Below, piece by piece: positions 28,450-37,794 of a DNA stretch of 64,000 nucleotides (position 1 is the stretch's first letter; each line of letters opens with the position of its first letter). Position numbers and translations under genes: made by a program. The notes under the pieces were generated by a model that was not told the DNA's origin, ran no database searches, and was given only the letters and a program-made list of their open reading frames with translations. The DNA is from Pseudooceanicola onchidii (GTDB lineage Bacteria; Pseudomonadota; Alphaproteobacteria; Rhodobacterales; Rhodobacteraceae). The stretch spans positions 806,001 through 870,000 of the forward strand of contig NZ_SPUW01000002.1 of NCBI RefSeq assembly GCF_004959925.1. The letters are read 5' to 3'.

Positions 28450-28838
28450 CAGAAAAGGCTCCGGACGATCATGGCGAAGGTGGCGATCAGGCCCAGGGTG
28501 TAGATCAGGCTGCGCCAGGGCACCCAGCCGAAGGCATAGGCGGGCAGGTAGAGCGCGCGGGCGGCGACGAAGACCCAGGCGGCGATGGCGGTCAGAAGGC
28601 CATTGCTGTCGGTCAGTTCGACCAGGATCACCGCGATGATGAAGGGCCCGATGTTTTCGGTGTGGTTCGCAAGTGCGCGGCGCAGGCGGTTCGTACGCGT
28701 CGACAGGTTCAGATCCCCGTCGCGCGGCGCGGCGTTGCCCTTGGTGCCGATGTCGTCGGTCAGGCACTTCTGCGACCAGCCCACGGCGGCGAGGTGGATG
28801 AAGGCGGTGGCGGCCAGGGCGGCAAGTTCGGGGGTCAT
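28449..28838 (-). CDS. MAPEG family membrane protein (second of three)
   Basis: 129 residues, four predicted helices. MAPEG helix-2 motif RLRRALANHTENI, then ARALYLPAYAFGWVPWRSLI. It overlaps the downstream paralogue by one base and lies four bases from the upstream one, so the three are read as one unit. Confidence 0.88.
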   Translation of the reverse strand: MTPELAALAATAFIHLAAVGWSQKCLTDDIGTKGNAAPRDGDLNLSTRTNRLRRALANHTENIGPFIIAVILVELTDSNGLLTAIAAWVFVAARALYLPAYAFGWVPWRSLIYTLGLIATFAMIVRSLF

Positions 28839-28842
28839 CGGG

Positions 28843-29226
28843 TCAGAGCGCCAGGAGATAGAGCCAGAAGGTCATGGCGAAACCGACCAGCCAGACGATG
28901 GTGCGAAGATAGGCGATGCCCATGGCGTAGACGACGACATAGGCGATGCGCGCCAGCAGGAAGATCGTGGCGGCAAAGGTCGCGGTGGCGGGCGGTTCGG
29001 GCAGTTGCGCGAGGATCAGCACGGCGGGCGCGAAAAGCGCCATGGCGATGACCGAGTTCATCTGGGCGCGGTCGAGGCGACCGGCCACCCCGGTCAGCGA
29101 GGGCAGGCTTTCGCGATTGCCCATGAGCTGGGACATGTCGAGCTTCTGGGCGGCGGCGAGGACCTGCACGAAGATCGTGGCGAGGACGACGATGCCGTAC
29201 ATGGCGAGGATCGTGGTGAGGGTCAT
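28843..29226 (-). CDS. MAPEG family membrane protein (first of three, most diverged)
   Basis: 127 residues, four predicted helices; RLDRAQMNSVIAM is in the helix-2 position and ARIAYVVVYAMGIAYLRTI near the end. It is less like the other two than they are to each other. GAGGAG precedes the ATG at 29226. It is separated from sucB by the inverted repeats at 29253-29308, so the MAPEG genes may be expressed below the level of sucAB or from another promoter. Confidence 0.85.
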   Translation of the reverse strand: MTLTTILAMYGIVVLATIFVQVLAAAQKLDMSQLMGNRESLPSLTGVAGRLDRAQMNSVIAMALFAPAVLILAQLPEPPATATFAATIFLLARIAYVVVYAMGIAYLRTIVWLVGFAMTFWLYLLAL

Positions 29227-29252
29227 TGGGTAGTCTCCTCGTAAGGGGGGAT

Positions 29253-29308
29253 GGCGGGGTGAACCCCGCCCTACAAGGGCGCCCTCGTAGGGCGGGGTGA
29301 ACCCCGCC
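29253..29308. repeat. Paired REP-like inverted repeats
   Basis: GGCGGGGTGAACCCCGCC occurs twice (29253-29270 and 29291-29308). The two copies are flanked by CTAC and GTAG so that the whole forms a larger inverted repeat. Each unit is itself a near-palindrome. It lies between sucB and the MAPEG genes, where the folded RNA could stabilise the sucB 3' end or stop transcription. Confidence 0.8.
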
Positions 29309-29314
29309 AACCGG

Positions 29315-30844
29315 TTATAGATCCATCAGCAGGCGGCGCGGATCTTCGAGCGCCTCTTTCACGCGGACCAGGAAGGTCACGGCGCCCTTGCCGTCGACGA
29401 TGCGGTGGTCGTACGACAGGGCCAGGTACATCATCGGGCGGATCTTGATCTCTCCGTTGATGACCATCGGGCGGTCCTGGATCTTGTGCATGCCAAGGAT
29501 GCCCGACTGCGGGGGGTTCAGGATCGGCGAGGACATGAGCGAGCCGTAGACACCACCGTTGGAGATGGTGAAGGTGCCGCCCTGCATTTCCGCCATCGAC
29601 AGCTTGCCGTCGCGGGCGCGCTTGCCCTTTTCGGCAATGGCCTTTTCGATCTCGGCAAAGGACATGGTGTCGGCGTCGCGGATGACCGGAACGACGAGGC
29701 CCTGCGGGGTGCCCGCAGCGATGCCCATGTGTACGAAGTTCTTGTAGACGATGTCGGTGCCGTCAATCTCGGCGTTGACCTCGGGGACTTCCTTCAGCGC
29801 GTGGCAGCAGGCCTTGGTGAAGAAGGACATGAAGCCAAGCTTCACGCCATGTTTCTTCTCGAACAGGTCCTTGTATTCGCTGCGCAGGGCCATGACCTCG
29901 GTCATGTCGACCTCGTTGTAGGTCGTCAGGATCGCGGCGGTGTTCTGCGCGTCCTTCAGGCGGCGGGCGATGGTCTGGCGCAGGCGGGTCATCTTGACCC
30001 GTTCCTCGCGCGCGGCATCATCGGCCGGGACGGGCGCGCGCGGGGCAGCGGCCGGGGCGGCGGCCTTGGGCGCGGCGGACAGGGCCTTGGCCACGTCTTC
30101 CTTCATCACCCGACCGTCGCGACCCGAACCGGTGACCTGATCGCGGCTGATGCCTGCTTCGGCCATCGCCTTCTTGGCCGAGGGCGCGTCTTCGACGTCG
30201 GACCGTGCTTCGGCGTTCTGGGTGGTCTGGTAGGCTTCGCCCTTGGACCCTTCGGTTTCGACCTTGGGCTTGGCGGCGCTGCCACCAGCCGACAGTTCGG
30301 CCAGCTGACCGCCGGCCTCGACGGTGTCGCCTTCGCCCTTGAGGATCTTGGTCAGGACACCGGCGGCGGGCGCCGGAACCTCGACCGAAACCTTGTCGGT
30401 TTCCAGCTCGCAGAGCATCTCGTCGGCGGCGACGCTGTCGCCTTCCTTCTTGAACCAGGTGGCGATGGTCGCCTCGGACACGGATTCGCCAAGGGCGGGG
30501 ACCATGACCTTCACCGTCTCGCCCGAACCGCCGTTTGCGGTTTCGTCGGCTTCGGTCGCCTTGGTGTCAGCGGCGCGCGGCTTGGTTTCCTCGGGGCCGG
30601 CGCTGCCGGATTCCGAGATGTTGCCCAGCAGGGCATCGACGCCGACGGTCTCGCCTTCACCGGCGACGATGTCGGACAGGGTGCCGGCGACGGGCGAGGG
30701 GACCTCGACCGTGACCTTGTCGGTTTCCAGCTCACACAGCATTTCGTCGACCGCAACGGTATCGCCGGGTTTCTTGAACCAGGTGGCAACGGTGGCCTCG
30801 GTGACGGATTCGCCCAGGGTGGGTACGCGGATTTCGGTGCTCAT
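29315..30844 (-). CDS. sucB: 2-oxoglutarate dehydrogenase E2 (dihydrolipoyl succinyltransferase), two lipoyl domains
   Basis: Core of the 2-oxoglutarate dehydrogenase complex; transfers the succinyl group to CoA. 509 residues, about 100 longer than E. coli SucB because it has two lipoyl domains. Lipoyl lysines are in [14 protein letters not shown] (about residue 43) and [14 protein letters not shown] (about 150). Then comes a peripheral-subunit-binding domain ([22 protein letters not shown]) and the catalytic core with [12 protein letters not shown]. Six bases separate it from sucA upstream. Confidence 0.96.
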   Translation of the reverse strand: MSTEIRVPTLGESVTEATVATWFKKPGDTVAVDEMLCELETDKVTVEVPSPVAGTLSDIVAGEGETVGVDALLGNISESGSAGPEETKPRAADTKATEADETANGGSGETVKVMVPALGESVSEATIATWFKKEGDSVAADEMLCELETDKVSVEVPAPAAGVLTKILKGEGDTVEAGGQLAELSAGGSAAKPKVETEGSKGEAYQTTQNAEARSDVEDAPSAKKAMAEAGISRDQVTGSGRDGRVMKEDVAKALSAAPKAAAPAAAPRAPVPADDAAREERVKMTRLRQTIARRLKDAQNTAAILTTYNEVDMTEVMALRSEYKDLFEKKHGVKLGFMSFFTKACCHALKEVPEVNAEIDGTDIVYKNFVHMGIAAGTPQGLVVPVIRDADTMSFAEIEKAIAEKGKRARDGKLSMAEMQGGTFTISNGGVYGSLMSSPILNPPQSGILGMHKIQDRPMVINGEIKIRPMMYLALSYDHRIVDGKGAVTFLVRVKEALEDPRRLLMDL

Positions 30845-30850
30845 GGGGTC

Positions 30851-33823
30851 TTATTTCCCTTCGATGTTCAGCGCCTCGGCAACGAGGGCGGCTTGCTGTG
30901 CTTTGTGCTGGGCGGCAAGGCCCGTTGCGGGCGATGCGGTGGCGACGCGGCCGGCGTAGACCGGGCGCTGGTGCTTGGCGTTGATGCGGGTCAGGACCCA
31001 TTCGATGTTGGGTTCGACGAAGGACCAGGCGCCCTGGTTCTTGGGCTCTTCCTGGCACCAGACCATTTCGGCGCCCTTGAAGCGTTCCAGTTCCTTCACC
31101 AGAGAGATCGCGGGGAAGGGATAGAACTGTTCCAGACGCAGGATATAGACGTCGTCCAGACCGGCTTCGTCACGCGCCTCGAGAAGGTCGTAGTAGACCT
31201 TGCCGGAACACATGACGACGCGCTTGATCTTGTCGTCCGCGACCAGTTTCGTGGTCGACCGGTTCTTGCCGTACTGCGCATCCGCATCATCCCACAGCAC
31301 GCGGTGGAAGGACGACCCGGTGGTGAATTCGTCGGCATCCGACACGGCCAGCTTGTGGCGCAGCAGGGATTTCGGCGTCATCATGACCAGCGGCTTGCGG
31401 AAGGACCGGTGCAGCTGGCGGCGCAGGATGTGGAAGTAGTTGGCAGGCGTGGTGCAGTTGGCGACGATCCAGTTGTCCTGGCCGCACATCTGCAGGAAGC
31501 GTTCCAGCCGGGCCGAGGAGTGTTCCGGGCCCTGGCCTTCGTAGCCATGCGGCAGCAGGCAGACGAGGCCCGACATCCGCAGCCATTTCGATTCACCCGA
31601 GCTGATGAACTGGTCGAACATGATCTGCGCGCCGTTGGCGAAGTCGCCGAACTGCGCCTCCCACAGCGTCAGCGCATTCGGTTCGGCCAGTGAATAGCCG
31701 TATTCGAACCCCAGCACCGCGTATTCCGACAGCATGGAGTCGATGACTTCGTAGCGGGCCTGGCCCTCGCGGATGTTGTTGAGCGGGTAATACCGTTCTT
31801 CGGTTTCCTGGTTCACGATGCCGGAATGCCGCTGCGAGAAGGTGCCGCGCGTACTGTCCTGACCGGCCAGACGGACCGGGTAGCCTTCGGTCAGCAGGGA
31901 CCCGAAGGCGAGCGCTTCGCCGGTCGCCCAGTCAAACCCGGTGCCGGATTCGAACATCTGGCGCTTGGCGTCCAGCAGGCGGTCGACCGTCTTGTGGGTC
32001 GGGAAGCCCTCGGGCACGCGGGTCAGCGACGCGCCGATCTGCTCCATCGTCTCGGGTTTGATCGAGGTTTCGCCGCGCTGGTATTCTTCCTTCTCGCGGT
32101 CGAGGCCCGACCACTTGCCGTCCAGCCAGTCGGCCTTGTTCGGCTTGTAGTCCTTGCCGGCCTCGAACTCGTCATTGAGATAGGACTGGAAGGCGGCCTT
32201 CATGTCCTCGATCTCGCCCTCGGGGATCAGGCCGTCCTTCACCAGGCGATCCGTATAGAGGCTGAGGGTCGTTTTGTGACCCTTGATCTTCTTGTACATG
32301 ATCGGGTTGGTGAACATCGGCTCATCGCCTTCGTTGTGACCGAAGCGGCGATAGCAGAAGATGTCCAGCACGACGTCCTTGTGGAACTTCTGGCGGAATT
32401 CGGTCGCGACCTTGGCGGCGTGCACCACGGCCTCGGGGTCGTCGCCGTTCACGTGGAAGATCGGCGCCTCGACCATCAGGGCGATGTCCGTGGGGTAGGG
32501 CGAGCTGCGCGAGAAGTGCGGCGCGGTAGTAAAGCCGATCTGGTTGTTCACCACGATATGGATGGTGCCGCCGGTGCGGTGGCCGCGCAGGCCCGACAGG
32601 CCAAAGCATTCGGCCACGACGCCCTGGCCTGCAAAGGCCGCGTCACCGTGCAGAAGGATCGGCAGAACGGCGGTGCGATCCGCGTCGTTCAGCTGGTCCT
32701 GCTTGGCCCGTGCCTTGCCAAGGACAACCGGGTTCACCGCCTCGAGGTGAGAGGGGTTCGCGGTCAGCGACAGGTGCACTTCGTTGCCGTCAAACTCACG
32801 GTCCGACGAGGCGCCGAGGTGGTATTTCACGTCGCCCGAACCATCCACGTCCTCGGGCTTGAACGACCCGCCCTGGAATTCGTTGAAGATCGCGCGATAA
32901 GGCTTGGACATCACGTTGGCCAGAACCGACAGACGACCGCGGTGCGGCATGCCGATGACGATTTCCTTCACGCCAAGGCTGCCGCCGCGCTTGATGATCT
33001 GCTCCATCGCCGGAACCAGCGCCTCGCCGCCGTCCAGGCCGAACCGCTTGGTGCCCATGTACTTGACGTGCAGGAATTTCTCGAAGCCCTCGGCCTCGAC
33101 CAGCTTGTTCAGGATGGCCTTGCGGCCTTCGCGGGTGAAGGCGATTTCCTTGCCGTAGCCCTCGATCCGTTCTTTCAGCCAGCCGGCCTCTTCGGGGTTC
33201 GAGATATGCATGTACTGCAGCGCGAAGGTGCCGCAGTAGGTGCGCCGCACAATGTCGACGATCTGGCGCATGGTGCCGATCTGCAGGCCCAGCACCTGAT
33301 CCAGGAAGATCGGGCGGTCCATGTCGGATTCGGCAAAGCCGTAGGAGCGCGGGTCAAGCTCGGGGTGGTTGGTTTCGTCCCGCATGCCAAGCGGATCAAG
33401 GTCCGCCGCCAGGTGACCCCGGATCCGGTAGGCCCGGATCAGCATGATGGCGCGCACGGAATCCAGCACGGCCTGCTTGATCGCGTCGTCGCTGACAGAG
33501 ATCCCCTTCTCTGCCGCCTTGGCCTTGATCTTGTCACCCGCAGCCTTCGCTTCTGCCGGGGCGGGCCACTGGCCATCCAGCGCGGCAGTCAGGTCGTCGT
33601 TCGGGGCGGGCGGCCAGTCGGCGCGCGCCCAGGACGGGCCCGCGGCCTCTTTCTTGGCGTCCATTTCGCTGTCGCCCAGCTGGCGGAAGAATTCGGCCCA
33701 GGCTTCGTCGACAGAGGCGGGGTCAGTCGCCCATCTGGCTTGCAGTTGTTCCAGATATTCGGCGTTGTGCCCCTGCATGAAACTGGAGGCATGGAAAACG
33801 TCGTTTGGGCTTTGCTCGGTCAT
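30851..33823 (-). CDS. sucA: 2-oxoglutarate dehydrogenase E1
   Basis: Thiamine-diphosphate enzyme that decarboxylates 2-oxoglutarate and succinylates the E2 lipoyl group. 990 residues. The N-terminal binding segment includes NAEYLEQLQARW. The TPP region is GDAAFAGQGVVAECFGLS, then IVVNNQIGFTT, and the C-terminal domain has GPEHSSARLERFLQ. The ATG at 33823 is chosen (TEQSPNDVF); upstream codons are not conserved in kind. Its start overlaps the DUF805 stop. Confidence 0.97.
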   Translation of the reverse strand: MTEQSPNDVFHASSFMQGHNAEYLEQLQARWATDPASVDEAWAEFFRQLGDSEMDAKKEAAGPSWARADWPPAPNDDLTAALDGQWPAPAEAKAAGDKIKAKAAEKGISVSDDAIKQAVLDSVRAIMLIRAYRIRGHLAADLDPLGMRDETNHPELDPRSYGFAESDMDRPIFLDQVLGLQIGTMRQIVDIVRRTYCGTFALQYMHISNPEEAGWLKERIEGYGKEIAFTREGRKAILNKLVEAEGFEKFLHVKYMGTKRFGLDGGEALVPAMEQIIKRGGSLGVKEIVIGMPHRGRLSVLANVMSKPYRAIFNEFQGGSFKPEDVDGSGDVKYHLGASSDREFDGNEVHLSLTANPSHLEAVNPVVLGKARAKQDQLNDADRTAVLPILLHGDAAFAGQGVVAECFGLSGLRGHRTGGTIHIVVNNQIGFTTAPHFSRSSPYPTDIALMVEAPIFHVNGDDPEAVVHAAKVATEFRQKFHKDVVLDIFCYRRFGHNEGDEPMFTNPIMYKKIKGHKTTLSLYTDRLVKDGLIPEGEIEDMKAAFQSYLNDEFEAGKDYKPNKADWLDGKWSGLDREKEEYQRGETSIKPETMEQIGASLTRVPEGFPTHKTVDRLLDAKRQMFESGTGFDWATGEALAFGSLLTEGYPVRLAGQDSTRGTFSQRHSGIVNQETEERYYPLNNIREGQARYEVIDSMLSEYAVLGFEYGYSLAEPNALTLWEAQFGDFANGAQIMFDQFISSGESKWLRMSGLVCLLPHGYEGQGPEHSSARLERFLQMCGQDNWIVANCTTPANYFHILRRQLHRSFRKPLVMMTPKSLLRHKLAVSDADEFTTGSSFHRVLWDDADAQYGKNRSTTKLVADDKIKRVVMCSGKVYYDLLEARDEAGLDDVYILRLEQFYPFPAISLVKELERFKGAEMVWCQEEPKNQGAWSFVEPNIEWVLTRINAKHQRPVYAGRVATASPATGLAAQHKAQQAALVAEALNIEGK

Positions 33824-34329
33824 GCGGGGACCTCGTTGGGGTTGGAGCCATAGGTGTTGGGGCCGGGTTGCGTGGGGCGGGTCAGCCACCAGATCACGAT
33901 CAGCGGAGAGAAGATCGCGATCAGAATCGAGACGATCATGATGATGCCGACGATGCCGGAGTAGAGCGCGCCGATGTTGCCGGACATGACTTCTCCGGTC
34001 ACGCCGGTCATGGCGGCAAAGCTGGCGATGCCGACCCAGACCAGGATCGGGTACAGCAGGTAGAGCCCGGATCGGCCGGTGTCATGCATCCGCCGCCAGC
34101 CGGCGGCAAGCAGCGGGATGAAGGTCACCAGCGAGAAGATGTTCGACACCGGGCCGCTGCTGTCCGAGACGCGGGCGGCCGGTCGAAAAAGCGCGCCGTC
34201 GATCGCCGAGGCGACGATGCCGCCCAGCACGATGAACAGCACGAAGTACCAGTATTCCGGGCGCGATGCGCGGCCCGAAAAGGTGATGTACTTGCGAAAA
34301 CAGGTGCGGATGGCGTCGGTGAAGGTCAT
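33820..34329 (-). CDS. DUF805 membrane protein
   Basis: 169 residues with four predicted membrane spans. Family pattern: FRKYITFSGRASRPEYWYFVLF at the N terminus and GWRRMHDTGRSGLYLL in the middle. Function unknown. Its stop overlaps the sucA start by four bases, so the ribosome passes from this gene to sucA. It sits between sucD and sucA. Confidence 0.88.
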   Translation of the reverse strand: MTFTDAIRTCFRKYITFSGRASRPEYWYFVLFIVLGGIVASAIDGALFRPAARVSDSSGPVSNIFSLVTFIPLLAAGWRRMHDTGRSGLYLLYPILVWVGIASFAAMTGVTGEVMSGNIGALYSGIVGIIMIVSILIAIFSPLIVIWWLTRPTQPGPNTYGSNPNEVPA

Positions 34330-34447
34330 GGCATGACCCCCCGGGCAGGACGCAGAGCGGCGGATTTGGGTTCACCCGTGCGGGGTGCCAAACAGCTCTC
34401 TCGATGCGTCGCGGTCAACTGGCCCATGGCCGATCCTTACATTGGGT

Positions 34448-34472
34448 GTTCCGGGCGGGCATCGCCCGGAAC
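34448..34472 (-). other. Intercistronic hairpin downstream of sucD
   Basis: GTTCCGGGCG/CGCCCGGAAC, perfect 10-bp stem with a 5-base loop, 19 bases past the sucD stop in the 161-base gap before the DUF805-sucA pair. No U-run follows, so RNA processing or partial attenuation is more likely than full termination. Confidence 0.5.
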
Positions 34473-34490
34473 CGTCTTGTCCGAAGGGAC

Positions 34491-35375
34491 TTAGCCCTTG
34501 ATGGCCTTGAGAACAGCTTCGCCCAGACCGGCGGGGCTGTCGGCGACCACGATCCCGGCGGATTTCATCGCCTCGATCTTGTCTTCCGCGCCGCCCTTGC
34601 CGCCGGCGACGATCGCGCCCGCGTGGCCCATGCGACGGCCCGGAGGGGCGGTACGACCGGCGATGAAGCCTGCGGTCGGCTTCCAGCGGCCCTTCTTCTT
34701 CTCGTCGGCGAGGAACTGCGCGGCTTCTTCCTCGGCCGAGCCACCGATCTCACCGATCATGATGATGGACTGGGTCTCGTCGTCGGCCAGGAACATTTCC
34801 AGCACGTCGATGTGTTCGGTGCCCTTGATCGGGTCGCCGCCGATGCCGACAGCCGAGGACTGGCCGAGGCCCGCGTCGGAAGTCTGCTTGACCGCCTCGT
34901 AGGTCAGCGTGCCCGAACGGGAAACCACGCCGACGGACCCACGCTTGTGGATGTGGCCGGGCATGATGCCGATCTTGCAGGCGTCCGGCGTGATGACACC
35001 GGGGCAGTTCGGGCCGATCAGGCGCGACTTGGAGTTCTTCAGCGCGGCCTTCACCTTCATCATGTCCAGCACCGGGATGCCTTCGGTGATGCAGACGATC
35101 AGCGGCACTTCGGCGTCGATCGCTTCGAGGATCGAGTCGGCCGCGAAGGGCGGCGGGACATAGATCACGGAGGCATTCGCGCCGGTGACGTCGACCGCTT
35201 CGTGGACCGAGTTGAAGACCGGCAGGTCAAGGTGCGTGGTGCCGCCCTTGCCCGGGGTCACGCCGCCGACCATCTTGGTGCCATAGGCGATGGCCTGTTC
35301 AGAGTGGAAGGTGCCCTGAGAGCCGGTGAAGCCCTGACAGATGACCTTGGTGTTTTCGTCTACGAGGACTGCCAT
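34491..35375 (-). CDS. sucD: Succinyl-CoA synthetase alpha subunit
   Basis: With SucC converts succinyl-CoA to succinate while making ATP or GTP. 294 residues. CoA-binding [14 protein letters not shown] near the N terminus, [24 protein letters not shown], and the phospho-His in [13 protein letters not shown]. It is separated from sucC by a secreted-protein gene, unusual because sucC and sucD are normally adjacent. Confidence 0.97.
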   Translation of the reverse strand: MAVLVDENTKVICQGFTGSQGTFHSEQAIAYGTKMVGGVTPGKGGTTHLDLPVFNSVHEAVDVTGANASVIYVPPPFAADSILEAIDAEVPLIVCITEGIPVLDMMKVKAALKNSKSRLIGPNCPGVITPDACKIGIMPGHIHKRGSVGVVSRSGTLTYEAVKQTSDAGLGQSSAVGIGGDPIKGTEHIDVLEMFLADDETQSIIMIGEIGGSAEEEAAQFLADEKKKGRWKPTAGFIAGRTAPPGRRMGHAGAIVAGGKGGAEDKIEAMKSAGIVVADSPAGLGEAVLKAIKG

Positions 35376-35423
35376 GTTCAGTCTCCTGATTGAATATCTT
35401 TCGGATGGGGCGGGGGCCCAGTG

Positions 35424-35996
35424 TCAGTCTGTCGAGGGAAGTCCCACGGCAGACAGCTGGATTTCGCCGTCCCAAGCTGTTGCGTGCATGATCAGGTCGG
35501 GGTCCGACGCCCAGCCCGTCACGATGTAGAGGTAATTTCCCGAGAGGTTGTTCATCTGCGCCTGGACCGAATGCGGCAGGGATCCTCCGACGACATGCGC
35601 GTCGGGGGCGGCCTTTGCCAGCGCCTCGGTCAGGATGGCATTCATGCCCGCGGCATCCGCACGGTCATAGCCCGTGCACATGACACTGCAGAGGATGAAC
35701 GGGCCATTCGCGGCATTGCCGAACGTGACCTGTTCAATGATCCCTGCACCGGCATTCATGTCGATCGCTTCGAGAACCGAAACCACCTGCGCCTGATTGT
35801 CCACCGTGGTGGCCACGTCGATCATCTTGTCGGCGCCGCGCGACTGCACGGCATCGAGGTATCCCTGCGGCGCGGTCAGGGCCGCGTCGCACTGCTGCAC
35901 GGCCTGGGCCACGCAACGGGGCAGATAAGCGATGTCCTGTGCCACGGCCGACTGGGCCGCGGACACAAGCAGGAGGGAGAGGGCTGCGGCTCTCAT
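35424..35996 (-). CDS. Secreted protein of unknown function between sucC and sucD
   Basis: 190 residues. Signal peptide at residues 1-19 ([14 protein letters not shown]), then a soluble protein with four cysteines (28, 36 and two in [11 protein letters not shown]) that could form disulfides. No family recognised. It lies five bases after sucC and 48 before sucD, on the same strand. The cytosolic SucCD enzyme has no evident link to a periplasmic partner. Confidence 0.82.
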   Translation of the reverse strand: MRAAALSLLLVSAAQSAVAQDIAYLPRCVAQAVQQCDAALTAPQGYLDAVQSRGADKMIDVATTVDNQAQVVSVLEAIDMNAGAGIIEQVTFGNAANGPFILCSVMCTGYDRADAAGMNAILTEALAKAAPDAHVVGGSLPHSVQAQMNNLSGNYLYIVTGWASDPDLIMHATAWDGEIQLSAVGLPSTD

Positions 35997-36001
35997 CGAT
36001 G

Positions 36002-37195
36002 TCAGCCCTTGACCGCCTTGACGATCTTCTCGGCGCCATCGGACAGGTTGTCGGCAGCGATGACGTTCAAGCCGGAGTTCGCGATGATCTCCTTGCCCTT
36101 TTCGACATTCGTGCCTTCCAGCCGGACGACCAGCGGAACCTTCAGGCCGACTTCCTTCACCGCGGCGATCACGCCCTCGGCGATGACGTCGCAGCGCATG
36201 ATGCCGCCGAAGATATTCACCAGGATGCCCTTCACGTTCGGGTCGGAGGTGATGATCTTGAAGGCCTCGGTCACTTTCTCTTTCGTGGCGCCACCGCCAA
36301 CGTCGAGGAAGTTCGCAGGCTCGGCGCCATACAGCTTGATGATGTCCATCGTCGCCATGGCCAGGCCCGCGCCGTTGACCATGCAGCCGATTTCACCATC
36401 GAGTGCGATGTAGTTCAGATCGTACTTGGAGGCCGCCAGTTCCTTGGGGTCCTCTTCGGTCTCGTCGCGCAGGGCGGCGATGTCCGAATGGCGGTAGATT
36501 GCGTTGCCGTCAAAACCGACCTTGGCGTCCAGCACCTTGAGGTTGCCGTCGGGCATGACGATCAGCGGGTTGATTTCCAGCTGTTCCATGTCCTTGTCGA
36601 TGAAGGCCTGGTAGAGCTTGCCCAGAAGGCCGACCATCTGCTTGACCTGCTGGCCTTCCAGCCCGAGGGCGAAGGCGACCTTGCGGCCGTGGAACGGCAG
36701 GTAGCCGGTGGCCGGTTCGATCGAGAAGGACAGGATCTTGTCGGGGGTCGAGGCCGCGACTTCTTCGATGTCCATGCCGCCCTCGGTCGAGCAGACGATG
36801 GACACGGCCGAGGTCTGGCGGTCGACGAGCAGCGCGAGGTACAGTTCGCGTTCGATGTCCGAACCCGCTTCGATGTAGATGCGGTTGACCTGCTTGCCCT
36901 CGGGGCCGGTCTGATGGGTCACAAGGGTGCGGCCCAGCATCTTCTTGGCTTCTTCGGCGGCTTCCTCGACCGACTTGGCCAGGCGGACACCGCCCTTTTC
37001 GCCGGCGTCGGCTTCCTTGAACGACCCCTTGCCGCGGCCGCCTGCGTGGATCTGGGCCTTCACGACCCAGAGCGGCCCGTCAAGTTCGCCCGCCGCGGTC
37101 TTGGCTTCTTCGGCTTTCGTGACGGCGCGTCCGTCAGAAACCGGGCAGCCATAGTCGCGAAGGATTGCCTTCGCCTGGTATTCATGGATGTTCAT
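36002..37195 (-). CDS. sucC: Succinyl-CoA synthetase beta subunit
   Basis: Nucleotide-binding subunit of succinyl-CoA synthetase. 397 residues with an ATP-grasp domain: [16 protein letters not shown] at the start, [19 protein letters not shown], and the C-terminal [17 protein letters not shown]. It heads the minus-strand TCA block; a pair of palindromes lies about 109 bases upstream of its start. Confidence 0.97.
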   Translation of the reverse strand: MNIHEYQAKAILRDYGCPVSDGRAVTKAEEAKTAAGELDGPLWVVKAQIHAGGRGKGSFKEADAGEKGGVRLAKSVEEAAEEAKKMLGRTLVTHQTGPEGKQVNRIYIEAGSDIERELYLALLVDRQTSAVSIVCSTEGGMDIEEVAASTPDKILSFSIEPATGYLPFHGRKVAFALGLEGQQVKQMVGLLGKLYQAFIDKDMEQLEINPLIVMPDGNLKVLDAKVGFDGNAIYRHSDIAALRDETEEDPKELAASKYDLNYIALDGEIGCMVNGAGLAMATMDIIKLYGAEPANFLDVGGGATKEKVTEAFKIITSDPNVKGILVNIFGGIMRCDVIAEGVIAAVKEVGLKVPLVVRLEGTNVEKGKEIIANSGLNVIAADNLSDGAEKIVKAVKG

Positions 37196-37303
37196 GAAAT
37201 CCGTCCCTCGTTGCTACGATTTGGATTGGTACTGGCACAAGGTTGCTGGCCTATGAATCGTTTTGTGCAGTGGATGCGGGATTTTCCGCCGATTTTTGCG
37301 ATT

Positions 37304-37334
37304 TGTGATCACACGCGAAAGTGGTGTGATCACA
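37304..37334. promoter_or_regulatory. Paired palindromes upstream of sucC
   Basis: TGTGATCACA at 37304-37313 and again at 37325-37334, 21 bp from start to start (two helical turns). The near edge is 108 bases from the sucC ATG. The same pair, same spacing and almost the same distance occur before sdhC (44694-44724). It is probably an operator for two dimers of one regulator. It also lies 130 bases before the plus-strand gene at 37465. Confidence 0.8.
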
Positions 37335-37464
37335 GTTGGCTTCCCTAGGGTGTCGGTTCCGACTCACTGACGGTTGGCACGCCGCGTTGACCAAAGGGCA
37401 CCTCGGGGCCGGAACCCGGAGCCCTGCTTGCCGGTTGCCTTTCCAAGTGAGGAAAGGAAACACC

Positions 37465-37794
37465 ATGGACCTGCCAGACTTCAAGACCGACCGCGTGCTG
37501 CCCGACCGGGTGACGTCGAACTGGGATCGGATCGCCCCCTTTGCCTTCGGTTTGGGCATCGTCGCCACCGGTGCGCTGATGTCGCGGTTCCGGCCTAGCG
37601 TGCTGGACATGCCAAGCGCCACGCCCCGCCGCGCCGAACCCCGCCACCGGGCTGCGCGGGCCGTCGCGCGGGTGCGGGACGGGGCGGATCATGTCGCGCC
37701 TGACAACATGTCGTCCAAACTGGGCAAGTCGCTGGTCATGGCCGGGGCCGCCATGCTGGTGGCCCGCGTGCTGGACGAGCTGGTCAGCGACTAA
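37465..37794 (+). CDS. Small membrane-associated protein, unknown
   Basis: 109 residues with two moderately hydrophobic segments (about 24-42, FAFGLGIVATGALMS; and 88-104) around an Arg-rich middle. No family recognised. GGAAAGGAAACACC before the ATG is a good ribosome site. It is divergent from sucC and its stop overlaps the end of the convergent sulfotransferase-like gene by four bases. Confidence 0.7.
   Translation: MDLPDFKTDRVLPDRVTSNWDRIAPFAFGLGIVATGALMSRFRPSVLDMPSATPRRAEPRHRAARAVARVRDGADHVAPDNMSSKLGKSLVMAGAAMLVARVLDELVSD

Noticed and set aside
29405-33853. Very long plus-strand open frames antisense to sucB and sucA
   Set aside because: They mirror the codon bias of the minus-strand genes in GC-rich DNA; the sense frames carry complete enzyme motifs and ribosome sites.
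37304-37334. Reading the TGTGATCACA pair as Crp/Fnr sites
   Set aside because: Crp-type sites have six bases between TGTGA and TCACA; here the half-sites abut, so a different regulator is more likely.
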